From JANPPS01 sp964242575 (GTDB taxonomy: Bacteria > Pseudomonadota > Alphaproteobacteria > Acetobacterales > Acetobacteraceae), in assembly GCA_964242575.1 (NCBI GenBank), contig CAXTCN010000014.1, forward strand, positions 4,687 to 68,686: 64,000 nt of DNA, given 5' to 3'. Position 1 is the first letter of the stretch; the number at the start of each line of letters is the position of its first letter. The position numbers and the translations under genes were made by a program. Shown piece after piece: positions 57,838 through 64,000 of this stretch. The notes under the pieces were generated by a model. It was not told the DNA's origin. It saw only the letters and a list, made by a program, of their open reading frames with translations, and did no database searches.

Positions 57838-60024
57838 ATGACCGACTACCTCGCCCGCTTGAACCCCGAACAGCGCGCGGCTGTCGAGGCGGTGGACGGC
57901 CCGGTGCTGGTGCTCGCCGGCGCTGGGACTGGCAAAACCCGCGTGCTGACCACCCGGTTCGCGCACATCCTGCTGACCGGACGGGCGGCGCCGGGCCAGG
58001 TGCTGGCGGTGACGTTCACCAACAAGGCCGCGAAGGAGATGCGGGAGCGGGTCGGCCACATCCTCGGCCGGCCGGCCGAGGGCCTGTGGCTCGGCACCTT
58101 CCATGCGCTGTGCGCCCGCATGTTGCGGCGTCATGCGGAGTTGGTGGGCCTCACGTCCGGGTTCACGATCCTCGACACGGACGACCAGCTCCGCCTGTTG
58201 AAGCAGGTGATGGAGGCCGCTCACATCGACCCGAAGCGCTGGGCGCCGCCTGCCTTGATGGGGATGATCCAGCGCTGGAAGGACCGCGGCCTCACGCCGG
58301 ACCGGGTGACCGCGGTGGAGGAGGGCGACTTCGCCGGCGGCCAGTCGCGCACGCTGTATGCGGCGTATCAGGCCCGGTTGAAACAGCTCAACACCGCCGA
58401 TTTTGGGGATCTGCTGCTGCACATGACCGAGGTGCTGCGCAACCAGCCCGACGTGCTGGCGCAATATCACCGCATGTTCCGCTACGTGCTGGTGGACGAG
58501 TACCAGGACACCAACCTGGTGCAGTACCTCTGGCTGCGCTTGCTGGCGCAGTCGCACAAGAACATCTGCTGCGTGGGCGACGACGACCAATCGATCTACT
58601 CGTGGCGTGGCGCGGAGGTCGAGAACATCCTTCGTTTTGAGAAGGATTTTCCCGGCGCGCAGATCGTGCGGCTGGAGCGCAACTACCGCTCCACCGTGCC
58701 GATCTTGGGCGCAGCCGCCGGGCTGATCGCCAACAACGAGGGGCGGCTCGGCAAGACGCTCCGCTCCGGCCGCAACGACGCGCATGGCGACAAGGTGAGC
58801 GTCATCAGTCTGTGGGACTCGGACGAGGAGGCGCGCATGGTCGGTGACCGGGCTGAGACCCTGCGGCGCGATGGCCACCGGCTATCGGAGATGGCGATCC
58901 TGGTGCGCACCAGCGCGCAGACCCGGGCGTTCGAGGAGCGCATGATTACCCTGGGCCTGCCGTACCGCGTGGTGGGCGGCTTGCGCTTTTATGAGCGGGC
59001 CGAAATCCGCGACGCCATCGCCTACCTCCGCGTGCTGCACCAGCCAGCGGACGACCTGGCGTTCGAGCGCATCGTGAACCTGCCGCGCCGCGGCGTGGGC
59101 GACGTGGCGCTGCGGTCCATGCACATCGCGGCGCGCGAACAGGGCGTGCCGCTCGCCCTGGCCTGCGAGCGAATGCTGGCGTCCGGCGTGCTTAAGGGCC
59201 GGATGCGGGCGGCGCTGGCGGAAATGTTTCAGGCGTTCGCCCGCTGGCGGGAGGCGCTGCCGCGCGACGGCCATGTGCTGGTGGCCGCGACGGTGCTGGA
59301 CGAGAGCGGCTACACCGAGATGTGGAAGCAGGACAAATCGCCGGACGCGCCGGGGCGCCTGGAGAACCTGAAGGAGCTGGTGCGCGCGTTGGCGGATTTT
59401 GAGGATCTGGCCGGGTTTCTGGACCACGTCTCGCTGGTGATGGAGAACGAGCAGAACGCCGAGGGCGACCGGCTGTCCATGATGACGCTGCACGGCGCGA
59501 AGGGGCTGGAGTTCGACACGGTGTTCCTGCCCGGCTGGGAGGAGGGCCTGTTCCCCAGCCAACGCACCCTGGACGAGGGCGGCCAGAAGGGCCTGGAGGA
59601 GGAACGGCGGCTCGCCTATGTCGGGCTGACCCGCGCACGCAAGCTCGCCGTGGTCAGCTACGCCGCGAACCGGCGCATCTACGCGACGTGGCAGAGCAGC
59701 ATCCCGAGCCGCTTCGTGGACGAGCTGCCGGAGGCGCACGTGGAGCGCGCCGGGTCCGCCGCCATGCAGCGTGAGGCGCGGCTGCTGTCCGCCCCCAGCG
59801 TGTTCAACGGCGGCCCGCTCATGGCCCGGCGCGCGCAGCAGGTCGAGTCTTGGGAACTGCCGGCCCGGCCACCCCGCGCGGACCGGATCGAGGTCGGCAG
59901 CCGGGTGTTCCACTCCAAGTTCGGCTACGGCGACGTACTAGCGGTGGACGACGACCGGCTGGACATCGCGTTTGAAAAGGCCGGGCAGAAGCGGTTGCTG
60001 GACCGGTTCGTGGAGAAGGCGTGA
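57838..60024 (+). CDS. ATP-dependent 3'-5' DNA helicase of the UvrD/PcrA type
   Basis: 728 residues, superfamily 1A. Motif I 'VLVLAGAGTGKTRVLTTRFA', Ia 'TFTNKAAKEMRERV', II 'VLVDEYQDTNLVQYLWLRLL', III 'VGDDDQSIYSWRGAEVENIL', IV 'LERNYRST', V 'MTLHGAKGLEFDTVFLPGWE', VI 'EEERRLAYVGLTRARKLAVV'. The C-terminal 'SRVFHSKFGYGDVLAVDDDR' is the Tudor-like domain that binds RNA polymerase in PcrA/UvrD. The ATG at 57838 is chosen because the family match begins there. It overlaps prmA by 4 bp. Confidence 0.93.
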   Translation: MTDYLARLNPEQRAAVEAVDGPVLVLAGAGTGKTRVLTTRFAHILLTGRAAPGQVLAVTFTNKAAKEMRERVGHILGRPAEGLWLGTFHALCARMLRRHAELVGLTSGFTILDTDDQLRLLKQVMEAAHIDPKRWAPPALMGMIQRWKDRGLTPDRVTAVEEGDFAGGQSRTLYAAYQARLKQLNTADFGDLLLHMTEVLRNQPDVLAQYHRMFRYVLVDEYQDTNLVQYLWLRLLAQSHKNICCVGDDDQSIYSWRGAEVENILRFEKDFPGAQIVRLERNYRSTVPILGAAAGLIANNEGRLGKTLRSGRNDAHGDKVSVISLWDSDEEARMVGDRAETLRRDGHRLSEMAILVRTSAQTRAFEERMITLGLPYRVVGGLRFYERAEIRDAIAYLRVLHQPADDLAFERIVNLPRRGVGDVALRSMHIAAREQGVPLALACERMLASGVLKGRMRAALAEMFQAFARWREALPRDGHVLVAATVLDESGYTEMWKQDKSPDAPGRLENLKELVRALADFEDLAGFLDHVSLVMENEQNAEGDRLSMMTLHGAKGLEFDTVFLPGWEEGLFPSQRTLDEGGQKGLEEERRLAYVGLTRARKLAVVSYAANRRIYATWQSSIPSRFVDELPEAHVERAGSAAMQREARLLSAPSVFNGGPLMARRAQQVESWELPARPPRADRIEVGSRVFHSKFGYGDVLAVDDDRLDIAFEKAGQKRLLDRFVEKA

Positions 60025-60938
60025 GGCGTCGGGCTGGGCCGCTGGAGACCGTATGGGTCGAGGTTCCGGACGCGGCGGTGGAAGCCTACGAGGCCGCGCT
60101 GTCCACCGCCTGCGCGACGGTCGGCTTCTTTTTCGCTGACGAGGCGCGCGGCATCTGGCGCGTCGAGGGCGTGCGGGACCAGGCCGATGACGATAGCGGC
60201 CTTCTGGACGCGCTAGCGCTCGCGGCGATAGTCACCGGTGCGCCGGTGCCGCTGATGCGCGGGCCGACCGAGGCGGAGGGTTGGGTCGCCCGTACTCTGG
60301 AAACATTCCCGCAACTGCTGGTGGGCCAGCGCTTCGCGGTGCGTGGCACGCATGAGGACGCGCCGCCTGTGCCGGGCCGGGTCACTTTGACCCTGGACGC
60401 CGGGTTGGCGTTCGGCTCGGGCGAGCACGGGTCCACCCGCGGCTGCTTAGTGGCGCTGGAGCGCGTGGCCCGGCGGCGTCCGCGGCGAGTGCTGGACCTG
60501 GGAACCGGGTCCGGCATCCTGGCGATGGCCGCCGCGAAGCTGCTGCGCCGCCCGGTGCTCGCGACGGATATCGAGCCCTGGTCGGTGCGCGTGGCCGGGC
60601 AGAACGCCACGGCGAACGGCGTGGGCCGGCTGGTGCGGCCGGTGTTGGCGGATGGTTGGCGCAGCCGTGCGGTGCGCCATGCCGCGCCATATGACTTGGT
60701 GCTGGCCAACATCCTTGCCCGTCCGCTGTGCCGCATGGCGCGAGACTTGGCGACGCACTTGGCACCAGGAGGGCAAGCAATCTTATCGGGGTTGCTGAAC
60801 AGTCAGGCCCGCACGGTGCTGGCGGCGCACCGTCGCCAAGGGCTGCGGCTGGAGTTCACCGTCCAGGACGGCTTATGGACAACGCTGGTATTGAGCAAGG
60901 CACGGCCTCCCTCCCCAGCGCGGGGAGGGAGAGCATGA
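60021..60938 (+). CDS. prmA: ribosomal protein L11 methyltransferase
   Basis: 305 residues, class I SAM-dependent methyltransferase. The SAM motif is 'RVLDLGTGSGILAMAAAKLL', preceded by 'LAFGSGEHGSTRGCLVALER' and followed by 'DIEPWSVRVAGQNATANGVG' and 'DLVLANILARPLCRMARDLA'. Starts with GTG overlapping the helicase stop by 4 bp. The last residues ('RPPSPARGGRA') are encoded by a palindromic repeat and look like an added tail. Confidence 0.92.
   Translation: MRRRAGPLETVWVEVPDAAVEAYEAALSTACATVGFFFADEARGIWRVEGVRDQADDDSGLLDALALAAIVTGAPVPLMRGPTEAEGWVARTLETFPQLLVGQRFAVRGTHEDAPPVPGRVTLTLDAGLAFGSGEHGSTRGCLVALERVARRRPRRVLDLGTGSGILAMAAAKLLRRPVLATDIEPWSVRVAGQNATANGVGRLVRPVLADGWRSRAVRHAAPYDLVLANILARPLCRMARDLATHLAPGGQAILSGLLNSQARTVLAAHRRQGLRLEFTVQDGLWTTLVLSKARPPSPARGGRA
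60907..60931. repeat. palindromic GC-rich hairpin element inside the end of prmA
   Basis: Perfect 10 bp stem CTCCCTCCCC/GGGGAGGGAG around the loop AGCGC. It is of the same kind as 53795-53816. It lies in the last codons of prmA and just before the end of the convergent DUF1127 gene, so it may also slow transcription from either side. Confidence 0.6.
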
Positions 60939-60940
60939 CG

Positions 60941-61246
60941 TTAGGCGAGGCTACGGCGCGCCTCAGCGAACTTGGGATCGAACACACGCCCAACCTCGGA
61001 ACGGCTCAGGCCAATGTCTGACAGCTCCCGGTCCGACAGCGTGGCAAGCTCGTTCAGCACAGCCCGGCGTTGCGAGACAGTCCGCAACGATGCAATCGCG
61101 TTGGAAATGGTCCGAAATGCCTTCTGCAACACTGATGGCTGGGCGTCGGCGACAGTGCCGTCAGTTCCCTCCACCACCGCGCTGCGGTAAGTCAGGCTAT
61201 CGGACATCAGGAGCGCGATCTGCTCCTTGTTAAGCGGGGCGTTCAT
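60941..61246 (-). CDS. DUF1127-domain protein
   Basis: About 101 residues. The C-terminal half carries the DUF1127 pattern 'RRAVLNELATLSDRELSDIG' followed by 'LSRSEVGRVFDPKF'. Short DUF1127 proteins of alphaproteobacteria have been linked to RNA turnover and stress adaptation. The N-terminal half is unassigned. ATG 61246 is preferred, with GAGGA about 10 bp upstream; the frame starts at 61276. Convergent with prmA. Confidence 0.8.
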   Translation of the reverse strand: MNAPLNKEQIALLMSDSLTYRSAVVEGTDGTVADAQPSVLQKAFRTISNAIASLRTVSQRRAVLNELATLSDRELSDIGLSRSEVGRVFDPKFAEARRSLA

Positions 61247-61426
61247 AGTACTAAGGTCCTCAACTTCATCAACCAACGATCCGAGGCAACGCCACTGACG
61301 CTGTCCCCCGCTGGCCGTGCAACGAATATGAGGCTATTGTGCTGCATTGCAGCACGTTATCCCCAGCCCGCTGTTATGCGCCTCACGCATGTCTATCGTC
61401 ACAGTTATGTGAATTATGAAGGAAAC

Positions 61427-63196
61427 ATGACCAGCAACCTCGGCGAACGCTTGGCAGCGGTGCGGCGCGCGATGGCGCAACAGGCGCTCGACGGCTTCGT
61501 GCTGCCGCGTGCGGACGAGCATCTTGGCGAGTACGTGCCGCCCAGCGCGGAGCGGCTTGCCTGGCTGACCGGGTTTACCGGCTCTGCCGGCGTGGCCGTC
61601 ATCTTGCCGGATCGCGCGGCGGTGTTCACCGATGGACGTTACACGCTCCAGCTCGAGCAACAGGCTGACCCGGCGTTCCAGCGGCAACATGTCACCAACG
61701 ACTCACCGGCCGCGTGGCTGGCAACGCACGCCGCCCCCGGCGCGCGCATCGGCTACGACCCCTGGCTCATCAGCGAAGATGGGCTAGCCCGATACCGGGA
61801 GGCTGGCTTGTTGATGGCGCCGGCTGAGCCCAACCCAGTGGATGCGGTTTGGCTGGACCGTCCAGCCCCGCCCTGTGCGCCAGCCGTGCCGCACCCGTTG
61901 GCGTTCGCCGGATTGGCCTCCGCCGAGAAGCGCGCCGCGGTTGCCAGCCGGCTGCGTGACGCCAAGCAGGATGTGGCGGTCGTATCGGACCCGGCGTCGA
62001 TTGCCTGGCTGCTGAACCTGCGCGGCGGCGACGTGGAGTTCACTCCGTTCGCGCTCGGCTTCCTGCTGCTGCACGCCGACGGCGTTGCGGCGCTGTTCAT
62101 GGACCCGGCCAAGCTCGGCCCGGATATGGCGGCCTGGCTCGGCAATGAGGTGACGGCGGCCGAGCGCGACGCGCTGCAACCGGCGCTGGTTGCCCTGCGA
62201 GGACGCCGCGTGCGCGTGGACCACATGGGATCGCCAGCGTGGTTCGCGCAGACCTTGCGGGCCGCGGGAGCCGAGGTGGTGGACGGCGCGGACCCTTGCC
62301 TGTTGCCCAAGGCGTGCAAGAACGGCGTGGAACAGGCCGGCGCGCGTGCGGCGCATCATCGGGATGCGGTGGCGTTGTGCCGGTTCCTGCACTGGTTCGA
62401 CGAGGCCGGCCGCGGCGAGACGGAGCTGAGCGCGGCCGCCCGCCTGTTGTCGTTCCGCCAAGCTGCGCCTGAGTTCCGCGGCGAGAGCTTCCCCGCCATC
62501 TCCGGCGCCGGCGAGCACGGCGCCATCATCCACTACCGCGCCACCCCGGCCAGCGACCGGGTGGTCGGCGCCAACGAGGCCTATCTGATCGACAGCGGCG
62601 CACAGTATCCGGACGGCACCACCGACGTGACCCGGACGCTGTGGACCGGTCCCGGCGAGCCGCCCGCCGAGCTGCGGGACCGCTTCACCCGGGTGCTGCA
62701 GGGCCACATCGCCATTGCCAACGCCGTGTTCCCGGACGGCGTGTCCGGCCCGCACCTGGACGCCTTCGCCCGGCGCGCGCTGTGGGATGCCGGGCTGGAC
62801 TATGACCACGGCACCGGCCACGGCGTCGGCAGCTACTTGTCAGTGCACGAGGGTCCCGCGAGCCTGTCCCGTGCCGGACGCATGGTGCCGCTGGCGCCGG
62901 GCATGATCCTGTCGGACGAGCCTGGATTCTATCAGCCCGGCGCGTACGGCATCCGCCTTGAGAACCTGCTGCTGGTCCGTCCGTCCGGGCTTGCGTCGGC
63001 CCGGCCGTTCCTGGCGTTCGAGACGCTGACCCTGGCCCCGTTCGACCGCCGGCTGATCGACCCGGCGATGCTGGACGCTGGCGAACAGGCCTGGCTGGAC
63101 GCCTATCATGCGCGCGTGCTGGCGGAGGTTGGGCCGAAGCTGGATGCGGACGCGCGGGCATGGCTGGAGGAAATTTGCAGGCCGTTGACGCTATGA
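61427..63196 (+). CDS. Xaa-Pro aminopeptidase (M24B, aminopeptidase P family)
   Basis: Metalloprotease removing N-terminal residues before proline. 589 residues: two creatinase-like N-terminal domains and the M24 fold. Metal ligands are visible: Asp in 'EAYLIDSGAQYPDGTTDVTR' (two), His in 'YDHGTGHGVGSYLSVHEGP', Glu in 'LSDEPGFYQPG' and Glu in 'GIRLENLLLV'. The start at 61427 has AAGGA 4-5 bp upstream; the frame is open to 61328. The long three-domain form matches alphaproteobacterial relatives. Confidence 0.95.
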   Translation: MTSNLGERLAAVRRAMAQQALDGFVLPRADEHLGEYVPPSAERLAWLTGFTGSAGVAVILPDRAAVFTDGRYTLQLEQQADPAFQRQHVTNDSPAAWLATHAAPGARIGYDPWLISEDGLARYREAGLLMAPAEPNPVDAVWLDRPAPPCAPAVPHPLAFAGLASAEKRAAVASRLRDAKQDVAVVSDPASIAWLLNLRGGDVEFTPFALGFLLLHADGVAALFMDPAKLGPDMAAWLGNEVTAAERDALQPALVALRGRRVRVDHMGSPAWFAQTLRAAGAEVVDGADPCLLPKACKNGVEQAGARAAHHRDAVALCRFLHWFDEAGRGETELSAAARLLSFRQAAPEFRGESFPAISGAGEHGAIIHYRATPASDRVVGANEAYLIDSGAQYPDGTTDVTRTLWTGPGEPPAELRDRFTRVLQGHIAIANAVFPDGVSGPHLDAFARRALWDAGLDYDHGTGHGVGSYLSVHEGPASLSRAGRMVPLAPGMILSDEPGFYQPGAYGIRLENLLLVRPSGLASARPFLAFETLTLAPFDRRLIDPAMLDAGEQAWLDAYHARVLAEVGPKLDADARAWLEEICRPLTL

Positions 63197-63248
63197 CGGG
63201 TGAAGCGTGAGTACGGCCGGTCGTGCAACGGCTAAGCTGGTTGCTCCG

Positions 63249-63800
63249 TCAAGATTTGCTTTGTGACCGACTGGACTCAAATCCGAGAGCCGTATCATTT
63301 TGAACGAAGTAGCACCTTTTATTTTCTAAAAACAACATCCATTGCACTTCATTTGGCCAGTCAAGTTCCTCGGAGTTCATTGAACGTTTTACATGTATGC
63401 GTCCGCCTAAATCGAACAGTAAGTTTAGTGTGCCATCAGTGACGCAGCACTCAGATCTTACAAGACGCTGTCCATCTAGTTGCTGTAGAACTGTTCCAAC
63501 GTGAGTTCGATCATCGTATTTAGTGGCGATGGCATCCTTTACGTAAATGGCCCATGAGCCATCATCAACAAATAAGTGCCACTTTCCTGTAGGTATGACT
63601 TGCCTACGCTCTAAAGTTTGCTTGACCACCGAAAAAATGCTTTTCGAAGTGTAGATCGGTTCTCTAACACGTAAATAAGGTTTGCCGAAATTCATCCTCA
63701 ACACACGACCAAAGCCTATTTCTAGTCCCCATACGTATTCCCCTTCAATTGTGTTTAGTATCTGCTTCAGCGTTCTGGAGCGTCCGGCTGGTCTGTCCAT
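63249..63800 (-). CDS. hypothetical protein in AT-richer, probably acquired DNA
   Basis: 183 residues, not recognised. The first part 'NTIEGEYVWGLEIGFGRVLR' and 'MNFGKPYLRVREPI', then 'KWHLFVDDGSWAIYVKD' and 'VQWMLFLENKRCYFVQN', suggest an all-beta/alpha-beta cytoplasmic protein. No signal peptide or membrane segment. Codon use is plainly AT-richer than in all neighbours, a sign of transfer. GGAGAG lies about 12 bp upstream of the ATG. The overall look recalls small immunity proteins of contact-toxin systems, but no toxin is in view. Confidence 0.6.
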   Translation of the reverse strand: MDRPAGRSRTLKQILNTIEGEYVWGLEIGFGRVLRMNFGKPYLRVREPIYTSKSIFSVVKQTLERRQVIPTGKWHLFVDDGSWAIYVKDAIATKYDDRTHVGTVLQQLDGQRLVRSECCVTDGTLNLLFDLGGRIHVKRSMNSEELDWPNEVQWMLFLENKRCYFVQNDTALGFESSRSQSKS

Positions 63801-64000
63801 GATATAGCCATTCTCTCCGCGAGTGGGGTTCGTCGTGGTGGCCTAACCGGGCTGGGAAAACAAACTTCACTGGAAAATCCGCACTTCACACGACTACTTC
63901 TGAGTAATTCTCAATCGAGATTTGCGCCTCATGCATCCCCTCATCCCGCTTTGGTGACGTTTAACGAAGGAGAGTTGGGTGGGCTGTACGGAAGTCGCGG

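Overview
The window looks like chromosomal DNA of a GC-rich alphaproteobacterium, most likely Rhodospirillales/Acetobacteraceae. The pointers are a MucR regulator, an OlsB-type ornithine-lipid acyltransferase, an Lnt/XRE gene pair, a GAAC-N7-GAAC alphaproteobacterial LexA box before uvrA, and GC-rich codon use with many GTG/TTG starts and 1-4 bp gene overlaps. The assignment rests on gene content only.

0-5.5 kb: tail of a DUF2244-like gene, then a leftward run fur(truncated)-olsB-hydroxyacid dehydrogenase-lnt-XRE regulator, with mucR just upstream and a TusA-like gene divergent from it. 5.5-10.2 kb: a tight leftward operon nfuA-rutE-modA-modB-modC-tsaB-rimI, combining Fe-S scaffold, malonic semialdehyde reductase, molybdate import and tRNA/ribosomal-protein modification. 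10.3-12.5 kb: a 5'-nucleotidase and an orphan HAD-like protein.

12.5-28 kb: an accessory exopolysaccharide region. It holds a chain-length/tyrosine-autokinase-like protein, a secreted glycoside-hydrolase-like protein, three GT4 glycosyltransferases, a Wzx flippase, a Wzy-like polymerase, an aldo/keto reductase and a frameshifted GMC oxidoreductase. Between and beside them are remnants of an acyltransferase, a carbohydrate-binding module and two transposases. No outer-membrane exporter or initiating phosphoglycosyl transferase is present, so the set depends on genes elsewhere or is decaying.

28-39.9 kb: a transglutaminase and a fused ATP-grasp/alpha-E protein (a predicted but uncharacterised peptide-modification system) directly downstream of an FAD oxidoreductase; a TRAP transporter dctPQM; a NUDIX hydrolase; the molybdoenzyme MsrP with a small membrane protein in place of MsrQ; a PLP-dependent D-cysteine desulfhydrase/L-cysteate lyase; and a secreted phytase-like esterase.

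39.9-63.2 kb: mostly housekeeping. tRNA-Lys, periplasmic cyclophilin, coaD, gyrA (with unusual residues at both main quinolone positions), ssb, uvrA with a LexA box, an RMD1-family protein, a small lipoprotein, a receiver protein, a beta-propeller protein with a sterol-desaturase-family enzyme, ppa, a tRNA with CAT anticodon, ettA, a GNAT enzyme, mlaC/mlaA, metF, an SBF transporter, a UvrD/PcrA helicase, prmA, a DUF1127 protein and aminopeptidase P. The last 800 bp carry an AT-richer orphan gene that looks acquired.
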